NCBI GenBank assembly: GCA_016714985.1
Contig: JADKBS010000031.1
Location: 29,170-93,169 of the forward strand
Length of the DNA: 64,000 bases
DNA from: Saprospiraceae bacterium
Lineage (GTDB): Bacteria > Bacteroidota > Bacteroidia > Chitinophagales > Saprospiraceae
Reading direction: 5' to 3'
The notes beneath the pieces are model-generated. The model worked only from the letters and a program-made list of their open reading frames with translations. It was not told the DNA's origin and did no database searches. Both the position numbers and the translations under genes were made by a program. Positions 10,914 through 20,354 of this stretch are shown in pieces (the first letter of the stretch is position 1; the number at the start of each line of letters is the position of its first letter).

Positions 10914-11351
10914 CTATTCGTCATTTTTCAAGATTTCCCAAGTGTGGTCAGCAAGCAATTTAACCGTGGCCTGAAAGCTCACCTTGGAGCTTCGGCCCCA
11001 TTCAGTCGGTGCCACCATCGAGAGGAACTCAGAGCCATCGGGTCGGGTGTATAAATGGTAAACATGACCGATGAGCGGCTTAAAGTTCATGCCTACCTTA
11101 TAAATCCGTTCCGAAATGTCCACCCGTTGATGGATCGCTTGAGCCTGCGCTGCCAGCAATTCTACCTGTTTGCGGATTTGGTCTAATTGTATTTCCGTCT
11201 GTTCGTACATGGCAGCCACGGCAAGTCCGGTCACCCTTCCACGGTCAATTGGTTTTATGACAGCAGCTCCCACCGTATGTGCATACGGCAGTGTACTTGG
11301 CGATTTCGCCACTTTTTTTTCATCTATTGGGTTGACGAAGTCGGGATTCAT
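10914..11351 (-). CDS. DUF2452 family protein
   Basis: The ATG at 11351 begins MNPDFVNPIDEKKVAKSP, the usual start of this family, followed by LPYAHTVG, IKPIDRGRVTGLA and MYEQTEIQLDQIRKQVELLA. The longer open frame upstream encodes only a Phe/Lys-rich stretch from a hairpin repeat, so it was rejected. The protein is cytoplasmic with a helical middle and a conserved GHVYHLY segment. The family is widespread in Bacteroidota and has no known function. Confidence 0.88.
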   Translation of the reverse strand: MNPDFVNPIDEKKVAKSPSTLPYAHTVGAAVIKPIDRGRVTGLAVAAMYEQTEIQLDQIRKQVELLAAQAQAIHQRVDISERIYKVGMNFKPLIGHVYHLYTRPDGSEFLSMVAPTEWGRSSKVSFQATVKLLADHTWEILKNDE

Positions 11352-11376
11352 TGTTGGATTGGGCTTTGATTGAAAT

Positions 11377-11442
11377 TTCCCAAAAAACCCAAAAAAAAAG
11401 GAAAAAAAGAGAGAAAGGATTTTTCCTTCCACACTTCTAAGT
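11377..11442. repeat. partial copy of the ACTACTTAG hairpin family
   Basis: This stretch has TTCCCAAAAAACCC, a purine run, a pyrimidine run, and ends CCACACTTCTAAGTAGTT. The end matches the right end of the intact element at 20200-20325 (CCACATCCTCCTAAGTAGTT). It lies just upstream of the DUF2452 gene. Confidence 0.6.
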
Positions 11443-11566
11443 AGTTATAGATTGAATTGTTGAGTTACCGAAATAATGGTTAAAAGGCGGCTATCCAACA
11501 GCAACATCGCCAAAGAGTTTTGGCAACACCCCTTCAACCTAGCAATTCAACAGTTCAGCAATCCTA

Positions 11567-12553
11567 TCATTTCAAGTCAAAAGCACTCTTGCCAGTGATA
11601 TAACCCTTGTTGTAAACCTCCACCGTGTATTTGCCTTTTGAAAAGGCGCCGACATTTGGGTCCCAATTGAAACAGATTTCTGCCGCATCTTGGTTGTATT
11701 CATACTCCCTCATATAGGTGTAGCGGACTTTGTCGTTGTGCTCCTTGCTATGGAAAAGACCAGAACCTAATTCGTCAATGGCCATAGTTTCCCCCACTGG
11801 ATTCAAAAGGCGGACGTAGAAAGTCTCGTTCCCTGGTCGGGCTACCCTGTTTTCGGATGTGGTAAAACAGACCCTCAATTGGTCAACATTCTTGGCAAAT
11901 TTCTTTTTGACCGTTTTTCCGCTGTTGCGCTCCTTCAGCGGAGTGACGGTGATTTTGTCCACTTTGATGGCCGAACCAAGCGTCACTTTTTCGGTAAGCT
12001 CGGTTTTCTCTGTCGTAAGTTGTTGTTTTTCAGCTGACAAAGTTGATTTTTCGCCTTCCAATTGCGATGTGCGAACATTGGCACTATCAAGATTGGCGGC
12101 CAGGGTTTGAGTGCGGGAGGTAAGTTGGTCACGCTCGCCCTTCAACCCTTCGATTTCGGCTTTCATGCGGTCAATTTCTGCGACATAACCTGCCACTTGA
12201 CTGCGCATGTTTTTCATTTCCGCTTTTGCTCGGCCAACTTCTTTGCCACTTGCGAGCAGTCCATCAATTTTAACTTTTTGCTGGCGCAATTCTTCTTTTT
12301 GTTGGTCAATGATGGCATTCAACTCCTCATTTCCACCACGCATTTCCTCGAGTTCTGAAAGTGCCTCTTGGTATTGTTTTTCCAGTTCAATTTTCAATTT
12401 GTTTGACTCATCAAGCTGTGCAGTTTGGGTGTCCACCACATCATCCTGTTTGTACTTATTGAACAAAAGAATGCCATTGGTCAGCAGCAGTACGGCTATG
12501 ATGATACCCGCTATGATCAGAAGCCTTTGCTGCGAAGAATTATTGTTTGCCAT
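11567..12553 (-). CDS. single-pass membrane protein with long coiled coil
   Basis: 328 residues. A short polar N-terminus is followed by one membrane helix at about residues 10-31 (LLIIAGIIIAVLLLTNGILL). A Glu/Lys/Gln-rich coiled coil spans about residues 40-190 (for example KIELEKQYQEALSELEE), and a C-terminal domain of about 130 residues is predicted to be beta-rich. The topology suggests the coiled coil and C-terminal domain face the periplasm. I do not recognise the C-terminal domain; similar proteins are common in Bacteroidota without an assigned role. It is transcribed away from the exonuclease gene, from overlapping divergent promoters. Confidence 0.85.
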   Translation of the reverse strand: MANNNSSQQRLLIIAGIIIAVLLLTNGILLFNKYKQDDVVDTQTAQLDESNKLKIELEKQYQEALSELEEMRGGNEELNAIIDQQKEELRQQKVKIDGLLASGKEVGRAKAEMKNMRSQVAGYVAEIDRMKAEIEGLKGERDQLTSRTQTLAANLDSANVRTSQLEGEKSTLSAEKQQLTTEKTELTEKVTLGSAIKVDKITVTPLKERNSGKTVKKKFAKNVDQLRVCFTTSENRVARPGNETFYVRLLNPVGETMAIDELGSGLFHSKEHNDKVRYTYMREYEYNQDAAEICFNWDPNVGAFSKGKYTVEVYNKGYITGKSAFDLK

Positions 12554-12661
12554 GTTTCAAAGTATTGAGTTGAATTAATTGATGTTAATTGAAAAAAACT
12601 GTGTTCAAGCAAATTCTCAGTTTTTCAACCTTGAATACGCCTTGCTCACTGTTTTGACTTG

Positions 12662-12690
12662 CAAAGTTAGCATTATTGTATAACCACAAG
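12662..12690 (-). promoter_or_regulatory. promoter of the coiled-coil membrane protein
   Basis: On the minus strand: CTTG (12690-12687), a 17-nt spacer and TAACTTTG (12669-12662), a full match to the Bacteroidetes -7 element. The start codon lies about 110 nt downstream. Confidence 0.65.
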
Positions 12691-12695
12691 AAGAC

Positions 12696-12724
12696 TTGGG
12701 AATTCAACTGAATCCATACCTTCG
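12696..12724 (+). promoter_or_regulatory. promoter of the exonuclease gene
   Basis: TTG (12696-12698), an 18-nt spacer, then TACCTTCG (12717-12724), one mismatch from TAnnTTTG. The ATG is 21 nt further on. It is back to back with the minus-strand promoter at 12662-12690. Confidence 0.5.
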
Positions 12725-12745
12725 CAGCACAGAAAATTGCAGACC

Positions 12746-13486
12746 ATGATAGAATCAATTGACATCGCAAATATTCTTTTCCTTGACCTTGAATGTGTCT
12801 CTCAGCAGGCCCATTACGAAGATTTGGACGAAACGTTCCAAGAATTGTGGGCCACAAAGTCAAAAGGGCTGTTGAAAAGGGAGCTGACAGGCGATGAAAT
12901 CGAAATGATGTACAACGAAAAAGCAGCCATTTATGCAGAATTCGGCAAGATTATTTGCATTTCAGTGGGCATTGTGGTACGTGATGCTGACCAAGCGCTG
13001 AAGGTTCGGTTGAAGTCTTTTTCCCATTTGGATGAGAAGCAATTGCTGAAAGATTTCTGCAACCTGCTCAACCAACATTACAAAGATCCTACCCGCTTTT
13101 ACTTGTGTGGGCACAATATCAAGGAGTTTGATATCCCTTACATTTGTAGGAGGTTGGTCGTCCACCAGTTGGAATTCCCAGCACTACTCCAGATTCACGG
13201 TAAAAAACCTTGGGAAGTAAGGTACATGCTTGATACCATGGAGCTTTGGAAATTTGGGGACAACAAAGCATATACCTCATTGAAACTTTTAGCTGCGGTG
13301 TTAGGGTTTCCTTCACCCAAAGACGATATTGATGGGAGCGACGTAGGCCGTGTTTACTGGGAAGAGCAGGACATTGACCGCATTTCATTGTACTGTGAAA
13401 AAGATGTATTGGCCACAGTTCAACTTTTCCTTCGCTTCCGCCGGATGCCGATTCTTGGGCCAGACCAGGTACACCACATTAGGTGA
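12746..13486 (+). CDS. PolB-like DEDD-family 3'-5' exonuclease
   Basis: Start taken at ATG 12746 (MIESIDIANILFLDLE); the TTG three codons earlier is less likely. The three exonuclease motifs are visible: Exo I FLDLECV at about residue 10, Exo II GHNIKEFDIPYICRRL near residue 128, and Exo III YCEKDVLATVQLF near residue 220. The rest aligns with stand-alone PolB-type exonuclease domains, with no polymerase attached. It is a predicted cytoplasmic nuclease acting on DNA or RNA 3' ends. The 3' end overlaps the convergent PPTase gene by 8 bp. Confidence 0.85.
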   Translation: MIESIDIANILFLDLECVSQQAHYEDLDETFQELWATKSKGLLKRELTGDEIEMMYNEKAAIYAEFGKIICISVGIVVRDADQALKVRLKSFSHLDEKQLLKDFCNLLNQHYKDPTRFYLCGHNIKEFDIPYICRRLVVHQLEFPALLQIHGKKPWEVRYMLDTMELWKFGDNKAYTSLKLLAAVLGFPSPKDDIDGSDVGRVYWEEQDIDRISLYCEKDVLATVQLFLRFRRMPILGPDQVHHIR

Positions 13487-14129
13487 TTGCGGATTTCGTC
13501 CAAACAAGGAAATAGTCCCAAAACCGCTCAAAGAATACCTCAAACTCCCAAACCTCCCCATCTTTCATGATTTGGCCCATAGTGTTCCCAACGCTTTGAT
13601 AGTCAAATGGTTGTATGCGTATATGTTGGCGAAAATCCAACTCCCTTCGGCCATAGGCTTTGTACAAAGCCTCTTTTGCGCCCCAATAAAAATGCAGGTG
13701 TGCCAATCTAGTATGATTTTTCAAACTGGCCAGTTCATCTTCCCGCATAAATTTGAGCGCCAGTCGTTCGATTTTTTCAACTAAAGCTTGGATGTCCACA
13801 CCAGTTGGCTGGTTTGCCAAAATGACTGCTACGAGGTCATGTGAATGACTAAAAGAAAGGTGCAAAGGCGAACCGCAAAGGTGTGGTTTGCCATATTCGT
13901 CCTTCAAAACAGGCAAACGGTCGGTATGGCCTTGCGCAAGCAGCATTTCGTGGACAAGGTAGCGGCAAGCCAGCCATTCCACGATGCGGCGGCCTTTCAA
14001 TTTGCCCAGTTCTTCCAGTTCAACGGTTTGCAAATCAATGGATTGCAAAAAGAACTCAGGTGCCTCTTCCATGCGCCACAAGCCAATGGTTGCACCACTT
14101 TCCAATCTTTTTATTAGCAATAAGCCCAT
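13479..14129 (-). CDS. 4'-phosphopantetheinyl transferase (Sfp type)
   Basis: 216 residues, the normal size for Sfp/HetI-type enzymes, which transfer phosphopantetheine from CoA to carrier proteins. The diagnostic motifs are GVDIQ (about residue 111) and WGAKEALYK (about residue 148). The substrate-binding LHLSFSHSHD segment lies near residue 90. Whether it serves fatty acid ACP or another carrier cannot be told; no carrier gene is in the window. Confidence 0.93.
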   Translation of the reverse strand: MGLLLIKRLESGATIGLWRMEEAPEFFLQSIDLQTVELEELGKLKGRRIVEWLACRYLVHEMLLAQGHTDRLPVLKDEYGKPHLCGSPLHLSFSHSHDLVAVILANQPTGVDIQALVEKIERLALKFMREDELASLKNHTRLAHLHFYWGAKEALYKAYGRRELDFRQHIRIQPFDYQSVGNTMGQIMKDGEVWEFEVFFERFWDYFLVWTKSAIT

Positions 14130-14217
14130 GATTTAATTGACATTTGCCACAATTTCCAGCGCACGGTATCCTCGTGAACTGAATGTGCAAAGAACGCAAA
14201 CAATCCGCAAACCATCA

Positions 14218-15120
14218 ATGCAAGTCATTAAACTAGCCCAATTCACTGGCCATAACGCAGCAATTTTCGCCCTTGTTCAAGGAGAAGGTGACCGACAAGT
14301 CATATCAGGAGCTGGCGATTCCTGGGTGGTTAGTTGGAACTTGGATGAGCCTGAAATGGGCAAGCTCATCGCCAAGGTAGCGGCACAGATTTTTTCCCTC
14401 TGTTTTTTGAGAAATGCCCAAAAAATAGTCGCAGGTAATATGAATGGTGGCGTTCATTGGATTGACTTGAAAGATTCCAGGCAGACCAAGAATATTGCCC
14501 ACCATGAAAAAGGTGTTTACGATATTTTAACCCGGAACGGGGATGTTTTCACCATTGGCGGAGATGGTAAAATCACCAGATGGGAGGTAGAAGGGATGCG
14601 TTCAATAGAAAGTTATCATCTTGCAAATCAAGCACTTAGGGCCATTGATGTCTGCGAGCAAAGAAGGGAGATGGCCGTTGCCAGCAGCAATGGAAATATC
14701 TATTTTTTGGATGCCGATACACTTGAGCTTCGGCAAACCATAACAAGTGCACACAAGAGTTCTGTGTTTTCATTGTGTTACTCACCCAATGGCCAACACT
14801 TATTGAGTGGCGGAAGGGACGCCTATTTGAACGTTTGGGATTTGGAAAAAGATTTTGAGAAAATTAGCTCCCAACCGGCCCATCTATACACCATCAATAG
14901 CATTGTTTTTAGTCCCGATGGACGGTATTTTGCAACGGGCAGTCGTGACAAAACTGTGAAGATTTGGGATTACCAAGGACTCGAACTTTTGAAAGTGCTT
15001 GAGGGAGGCAGGGACGGCGGTCACTTCAATTCGGTGAACAAACTGCTGTGGTTACGGGGTGGGCTACTTTCATGTAGCGATGATAGGACCTTGATTTTGT
15101 GGAAAATGAGGGAGGAATAA
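14218..15120 (+). CDS. WD40 repeat beta-propeller protein
   Basis: Start taken at ATG 14218 (MQVIKLAQFTGHNAAIF), giving 300 residues; the longer frame adds 27 unpromising residues. About seven WD40 blades can be read. The clearest are SGGRDAYLNVWDLEKD, TGSRDKTVKIWDYQG and SCSDDRTLILWKMRE, preceded by GH-type dipeptides or equivalents. There is no signal peptide, so it is a cytoplasmic scaffold. Its partner is unknown. It is transcribed away from the PPTase gene. Confidence 0.93.
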   Translation: MQVIKLAQFTGHNAAIFALVQGEGDRQVISGAGDSWVVSWNLDEPEMGKLIAKVAAQIFSLCFLRNAQKIVAGNMNGGVHWIDLKDSRQTKNIAHHEKGVYDILTRNGDVFTIGGDGKITRWEVEGMRSIESYHLANQALRAIDVCEQRREMAVASSNGNIYFLDADTLELRQTITSAHKSSVFSLCYSPNGQHLLSGGRDAYLNVWDLEKDFEKISSQPAHLYTINSIVFSPDGRYFATGSRDKTVKIWDYQGLELLKVLEGGRDGGHFNSVNKLLWLRGGLLSCSDDRTLILWKMREE

Positions 15121-15500
15121 TTCCAAAATATAGCGAGGCAACAGCGAGCGTCGAAGCAATACCGGGTTTAGGCCAGGTGCCATTGCCCGCTACGTTTTGG
15201 GCGTTTATAGATGGCTTCAGTTAGTTTTCAATGAAAAAAGAGAGCGTGCCATCTCAAAGCTTTAGATGTTTAGAAAAAAGAAATCCTGTTCACTGGAAAC
15301 AAAGAAAGGATGGGCTTCCTGTAAGTGCAAGTGTGGCACACAAACGCTATTGTAGTTTATTGGAACTTTAACCAATTTGCGACAGATTTGGCCAACTGTT
15401 AAAATCGGGCAAAGTTATAAGTGTTTGAAATTCAATATTTTACAAAAAATGTTAAGATGCTTTTCGGCTAATTGTTAAACCTTCTTAACACTCTGTATCA
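15121..15500. other. intergenic region before meaB
   Basis: 380 bp without a recognisable gene. The right half is AT-rich (runs such as TTTTACAAAAAATG) and should hold the meaB promoter, but no convincing TTTG/TAnnTTTG pair was found. Confidence 0.5.
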
Positions 15501-16512
15501 ATGAAAATGGGCAGTTCTTCGAGTAAAAACTGGACAGTAGAGGACTTTGTAGCGCGCATTCTGCAAGGCGATAGGGTGGCACTTGGCAGGGCCATAACCC
15601 TCGTGGAGAGCACCTCGCCCAGAACACCGTCAAAAGGCAGAGGCTATCCTTGATAAGTGTTTGCCTCATGCCGGTAATTCCTTTCGAATAGGCATCACTG
15701 GGCCGCCAGGTGTTGGCAAGAGCAGTTTCATCGAGGCATTTGGAACCAAGCTGGTTCTGGAGCAAGGTAAGCGGCTGGCCGTGCTGGCCATTGACCCCAC
15801 CAGTCAAGTGACCCATGGAAGCATCCTTGGCGACAAGACTCGAATGGAGCGCCTTAGTACCGAACCAAATGCCTTTATCCGGCCAAGCCCTGCTGGCAAG
15901 ACCCTCGGTGGAGTGGCCAATTGCACCCAAGAGGCAATGCTGCTATGCGAGGCGGCTGGGTTCAATACGATTTTCATTGAAACGGTTGGGGTAGGGCAGA
16001 GCGAGACCGCTGTGGCAGGCATGGTTGATTTCTTCCTTTTGCTGCTATTGCCGGGTGCTGGCGACGAGTTGCAGGGAATCAAGCGGGGCATCGTCGAATT
16101 GGCCGACCTCATCGCCATCAATAAAGCCGATGGGGAACAAAAGGAACTGGCCAAGGTTGCCCGACAGGACTATGCCCAGGCTCTTCATCTTTTCCCCGCA
16201 AAGGAAAATAGCTGGCAGCCAAAGGCAGTGACTTGTTCTACCCTGACTGGTGAAGGACTGGAAGGCATTTGGCAGGTTATCCTTGATTATCAGAGCAATG
16301 TGAAGGACAGTGGCTGGTTTGAGCGAAATAGATTAGCGCAAATGAGCAAGTGGTTTAGGGCACAGTTTGAACAACAGTTAAAGCAGATTTTATTTTCTTC
16401 GAATGACTATCTAAACAAGTTTGTCGAACTTGAAACGGACTTCTTGAAAGGCAAAATATCCATGCCGAAAGCCATCGGTCAACTATTGGAATCACTCGGT
16501 TCTGGCAAATGA
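15501..16512 (+). CDS. meaB: MeaB/ArgK-type GTPase, methylmalonyl-CoA mutase chaperone (one frameshift)
   Basis: This G3E P-loop GTPase loads and protects the B12 cofactor of methylmalonyl-CoA mutase. The first segment (ATG 15501) reads through GDRVALGRAITLVESTSP, a signature N-terminus. The frame then shifts by +1 near 15618-15622 (CC to CCC) and resumes as EHRQKAEAILDKCLPHAG, then the P-loop GITGPPGVGKSSF. Later motifs are AIDPTSQVTHGSILGDKTRM, the GVGQSE switch region and the NKADG base-recognition motif. Repairing the indel gives about 336 residues, the normal length. The mutase genes are not in the window. Confidence 0.92.
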
Positions 16513-16560
16513 TGGTTGGCAGGGAGTTTTTTTTGGGGGGAGATTTTCAATTTTCCCAAT
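16511..16560. repeat. left-half copy of the ACTACTTAG hairpin family
   Basis: The sequence starts GGTTGGCAGGGAGTTTTTTT, followed by a G run and a TTTTCCC arm. It aligns with the left half of the element at 20200-20325 (CTTAGCAGGAAGTTTTTTTT, then GGGAAA..TTTCCC). Confidence 0.55.
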
Positions 16561-16742
16561 CGGACTCGCTAAGCATCCTCTTCAACCCCTGCCGTTTTGT
16601 CACCCCCTTCCTGCCTAAAACCTGCCATTATTCCGCAATGCGTATAAAAAAAAGTACAAAAAGTCAGTCCTGACCCAATGGCACATGAGTTGATTGGCCA
16701 CGTTAGTTCAACCTTTTTTGACTAAACTTAAATCAAATCATA

Positions 16743-18656
16743 ATGGGCAAAATAATTGGAATTGACTTAGGAACGACCAACTCCTGTGTAGCCGTAATGG
16801 AAGGCAACGAACCTGTCGTTATCGCAAACGATGAGGGCAGAAGGACGACTCCTTCCATCATTGGGTTTCTCGACAACGGGGAGCGCAAGGTAGGTGACCC
16901 CGCAAAGCGCCAAGCCATCACCAACCCCAAACGCACCGTGGCTTCCATCAAACGTTTCATGGGTCACCGCTACTCCGAAATCGCCAAAGAATTGGAGCAC
17001 ACAACTTATAAAGTGGTGAAAGGCGACAACGACACCGTGCGGGTGGACATTGACGGCAGGCTCTACACGCCACAAGAGGTCTCGGCGATGACCCTTCAGA
17101 AAATGAAGAAAACTGCTGAGGATTTCCTTGGAACAGAAGTGACAGAGGCCGTTATCACGGTGCCTGCCTACTTCAACGATTCGCAGCGCCAAGCCACCAA
17201 AGAGGCAGGTGAAATTGCTGGCCTGAAGGTACGCCGCATCATCAACGAGCCAACGGCAGCTGCCTTGGCCTACGGCCTCGACAAACGTCACAAGGACATG
17301 ACCATCGCCGTTTACGACCTTGGTGGTGGTACTTTCGACATTTCCATCCTTGAATTGGGCGAAGGCGTATTTGAGGTGAAGTCAACGAATGGCGATACGC
17401 ACCTCGGTGGCGACGACTTTGACCGCCACATCATTGACTGGCTGGCCGACGAGTTCAAGGCTCAAGAGAACATTGACCTGCGCAAGGACCCAATGGCCCT
17501 CCAACGCTTGAAAGATGCCGCCGAGAAGGCAAAAATCGAACTTTCCTCTTCTTCCGAAACAGAAGTTAACCTGCCTTATATCACGGCAGTGGACGGTGTG
17601 CCCAAACACTTGGTCGTAAAATTGAGCCGCTCCAAATTCGAGCAAATCACCGACGACCTCGTTAAGCGCACCATCGAGCCATGCCGCCAAGCAATGAAGG
17701 ACGCTGGCATGACTGCCAACGATATTGATGAAATAATCCTTGTAGGCGGTTCGACCCGTATTCCGCGCATTCAAACGGTAGTGGAGGAGTTTTTTGGCAA
17801 AAAGCCGAACAAAGGCGTGAACCCTGACGAGGTGGTCGCCATTGGCGCAGCCATACAAGGTGGTGTGCTTACTGGCGAGACCAAAGACGTGCTCCTGCTC
17901 GACGTAACCCCGCTTTCGTTCGGTATTGAGACAATGGGCGGCGTTTATGACGTGGTCATTGAGGGGAACACCACCATTCCATCAAAGAAGTCAAAGGTGT
18001 ACTCGACAGCCGCCGACAACCAGCCGAGCGTGGAGATCCACATCCTGCAGGGCGAGCGTCCAATGGCAAGGGACAACCGCAGCGTTGGCCGTTTCATCCT
18101 TGATGGCATACCGCCTGCACCGAGGGGCATGCCGCAAGTCGAGGTCAGCTTCGACATTGACGCCAACGGTATCCTCAGCGTGAGCGCCGTGGACAAGGGC
18201 ACTGGCAAGAAGCAGGACATCCGCATAGAGGCCAGCACGGGCCTCAGCAAAGAGGAGGTTGCCCGCATGAAGGCCGAGGCACAAGCCAATGCCGACACCG
18301 ACCGCCAGACTCGTGAAAGGGTGGAAAAACTGAACCATGCCGACTCGCTGATTTTCCAAACGGAAAAGCAGTTGAAGGAGTACAAGGATAAAATTCCAGC
18401 CGATAAGGTTGGCGCTATTGAGTCTGCTTTGAATGAACTGAAAGATGCCCACAAGGCTGAAAACCTCGATGGCATCGAAAAAGCCTCTGCCGACCTGAAT
18501 GCGGCTTGGCAGGCTGCCAGCCAAGACATGTACCAAGCCTCACAGCAACAGCAATCAGCCGGTGCTGAAACCAACGGCCACGATGCTGGCCAAGGCGGAG
18601 GTGCTGGAGCTAAAGAAGACGTTACAGACGTAGAATTTGAAGAGGTGGGCAAGTAA
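16743..18656 (+). CDS. dnaK: molecular chaperone DnaK (Hsp70)
   Basis: 637 residues, the normal length. The N-terminal ATPase domain starts GIIGIDLGTTNSC-like (IIGIDLGTTNSCVAVMEG). It has the phosphate-2 motif YDLGGGTFDISI near residue 193 and the adenosine motif LVGGSTRIPRI near residue 335. The substrate-binding beta domain (LLLDVTPLSFGIETMGG) and a helical lid follow. The tail is Gln/Gly-rich and ends VEFEEVGK, the EEVD-like acidic end of bacterial DnaK. It is monocistronic: a terminator follows directly. No CIRCE element is visible upstream. Confidence 0.99.
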   Translation: MGKIIGIDLGTTNSCVAVMEGNEPVVIANDEGRRTTPSIIGFLDNGERKVGDPAKRQAITNPKRTVASIKRFMGHRYSEIAKELEHTTYKVVKGDNDTVRVDIDGRLYTPQEVSAMTLQKMKKTAEDFLGTEVTEAVITVPAYFNDSQRQATKEAGEIAGLKVRRIINEPTAAALAYGLDKRHKDMTIAVYDLGGGTFDISILELGEGVFEVKSTNGDTHLGGDDFDRHIIDWLADEFKAQENIDLRKDPMALQRLKDAAEKAKIELSSSSETEVNLPYITAVDGVPKHLVVKLSRSKFEQITDDLVKRTIEPCRQAMKDAGMTANDIDEIILVGGSTRIPRIQTVVEEFFGKKPNKGVNPDEVVAIGAAIQGGVLTGETKDVLLLDVTPLSFGIETMGGVYDVVIEGNTTIPSKKSKVYSTAADNQPSVEIHILQGERPMARDNRSVGRFILDGIPPAPRGMPQVEVSFDIDANGILSVSAVDKGTGKKQDIRIEASTGLSKEEVARMKAEAQANADTDRQTRERVEKLNHADSLIFQTEKQLKEYKDKIPADKVGAIESALNELKDAHKAENLDGIEKASADLNAAWQAASQDMYQASQQQQSAGAETNGHDAGQGGGAGAKEDVTDVEFEEVGK

Positions 18657-18677
18657 TTGCAAGCCTGCTTTAGCCTT

Positions 18678-18716
18678 AAAAGGCGGCACTCCTGCGAGGA
18701 GTTGCCGCCTTTTTAT
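18678..18716 (+). terminator. dnaK terminator
   Basis: The hairpin AAAGGCGGCACTCC / GGAGTTGCCGCCTTT with one mismatch and a TGCGA loop is followed by TTTTT, 22 nt after the dnaK stop codon. Confidence 0.9.
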
Positions 18717-18815
18717 TTACCTTTTACCGACAAAACAGGTTTTCGGTATTGTATTTTTAACACAAGAACTACCTTAGCACCTCACTACTCATTTTTTTAA
18801 ACTAAAATTTTCTGT

Positions 18816-19870
18816 ATGAAAAAATTTTACAAAACAATCCTGTTTTTATAGGTCTCCTCACTACGGTCAGTTTGTTTTCGCAGAGTGACACATTGTTCTT
18901 TATGGATTTTCAAACTGAGGATCAAATGGCAAACATGTACCCTTTTCCTGACCCGGGCATATCGGATACATCCTGGATAAACTACGATGAAGAAGGTTTG
19001 GACACTGATACTGGTGATCCAAGCAATTTTTTCTGGGCTGAGGATTTTGAACCTATAGATACCACAGTCACTGATACTAATTATGTTGCAATGAGCCAAT
19101 CCTTTCTCGTAGGATTTGATACATCTTCAAGCAACTGGCTTATCAGCCCTGCCAAGCAAATTGTAGATGGGAATGCCACACTCCATTGGAAATCAGCAGC
19201 CTTTCAGGGGCCCCGCTATTTGGATGGGTATGCGGTTAAAATACTAAGGGGAACTCAAGACTTTGCTAGTGCAACGACAACTGTTGATGAGATTTACCGT
19301 GCTGCTGAAATGCTCAGTTGGATTTCAACAAATGGCAATACCTTGGAATTAGATAGTTTCGAGTTTTCTAACGGGTATATTCATGCCGACGGCTTTACTT
19401 TGACGGATTATTTTAACGCTGGAGACCCTGCTGATGCTTCCCCTGCACATTCCCCAAAACTTGAGCCGCATAGTATTAGCTTGGCCCAATATGCAGGTGA
19501 GACCATCTATGTAGCTTTCCACCACGACTCGGCTGACGACTATTATTTCCAGTTTGACGACCTGTTGCTCCTCGGCACGGAACCCTTATCAGCCACTGCT
19601 GACCCAGCTTTGGCCGACCTGCGTTTCGTCACCTACCCAAACCCGGTTGACAACTTCCTAAACGTCATGTTCCGACTGTCGGAACCAACCGATGTTCAAT
19701 TGGCGGTATTCAACCAAGAAGGGAAAAGGGTGGCCGCAAAGCCTGATAAAAAAGGAGTTGTGGGTGATATTATGGAGCAATTCGACTTGCGCAATCTTGC
19801 ATCTGGAAGCTATACAGTCACACTGACCATTGACAATCAGCGATTTGTGAAGAATATTGTTCGCAAATAA
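18816..19870 (+). CDS. secreted protein with T9SS type A sorting domain (5' frameshift)
   Basis: ATG 18816 begins MKKFYKTILF, then hits TAG. If the T5 run at about 18843-18847 is read as T6, the frame continues FFIGLLTTVSLFSQS, a normal signal peptide, and joins the 332-codon open frame that follows. The mature protein begins DTLFFMDFQTED and contains a choice-of-anchor/cleaved-adhesin-like beta domain (WLISPAKQI, YDVxFHHDS-like VAFHHDSADDYYFQFDDL). From about residue 270 it has a type A sorting domain (VTYPNPVDNFLNV, LRNLASGSYTVTLT, ending FVKNIVRK). It is predicted to be exported by Sec and then by the type IX system. Substrate unknown. Confidence 0.85.
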
Positions 19871-19889
19871 ATGGTTCAATTAAGTAATT

Positions 19890-19994
19890 CAAGTTGCAAG
19901 CTACAAGCCACCAGTTGTGAGCATGGTGGTTCTTTCCCTGGAATCCATCATTTTTCTTCATAAAAACTCGCAACTCGTGACAAGCAACTCGTAG
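19890..19994. repeat. two heptanucleotide arrays
   Basis: 19890-19917 reads as four heptads (CAAGTTG CAAGCTA and two more). 19967-19994 reads as four more (CTCGCAA CTCGTGA and two more). They share no sequence beyond the 7-bp period with the other arrays in this window. Confidence 0.6.
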
Positions 19995-20032
19995 CTTTTG
20001 ATTATTCACAACGTGGATTAAGTAAGAAGAAG

Positions 20033-20070
20033 GGAAGGGGAAAGGCTACAAGTGCCTTTCCCCTTCCTGT
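20033..20070 (+). terminator. probable terminator of the T9SS cargo gene
   Basis: Perfect 14-bp arms GGAAGGGGAAAGGC (20033-20046) and GCCTTTCCCCTTCC (20054-20067) with a 7-nt loop, followed by TGTTT. It is 160 nt from the stop codon and has only a short T run. Confidence 0.6.
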
Positions 20071-20199
20071 TTAAACCGAAGTGTGTTTCAAGTGTTTAAG
20101 AAGTCATTCTCAGCAAAGTGAACGATGAATGATAAATTGGTAAAGCGTTGATTAGCAATGAGCTGCCATCCAATCTCTAATAATTTATCTTTTCATTGT

Positions 20200-20325
20200 A
20201 ACTACTTAGCAGGAAGTTTTTTTTGGGAAAAAATTGAGAATTTTTCCCAAAAAACATCCCAAAATGTGGGAGGAGAAAGAAAAAATGAAATTTTTCTTTC
20301 TCCTCCCACATCCTCCTAAGTAGTT
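20200..20325. repeat. intact ACTACTTAG hairpin element (MITE-like)
   Basis: The outer 15-bp inverted ends (20200-20214 and 20311-20325) differ at one base. Inside are two hairpins: GGGAAAAA..TTTTTCCC (about 20225-20248), and a perfect 19-bp stem with a 6-nt loop at 20266-20309 (GTGGGAGGAGAAAG.. and its complement). It has no coding capacity. Decayed or partial copies lie at 11377, 16511 and 39054. It ends 30 bp before the redoxin gene. Confidence 0.8.
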
Positions 20326-20354
20326 GCTTTTCATTTTAAGCAAATACTTCAAGC

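Noticed and set aside
16600..16742. CIRCE or heat-shock operator upstream of dnaK
   Set aside because: No TTAGCACTC-N9-GAGTGCTAA-like inverted repeat was found.
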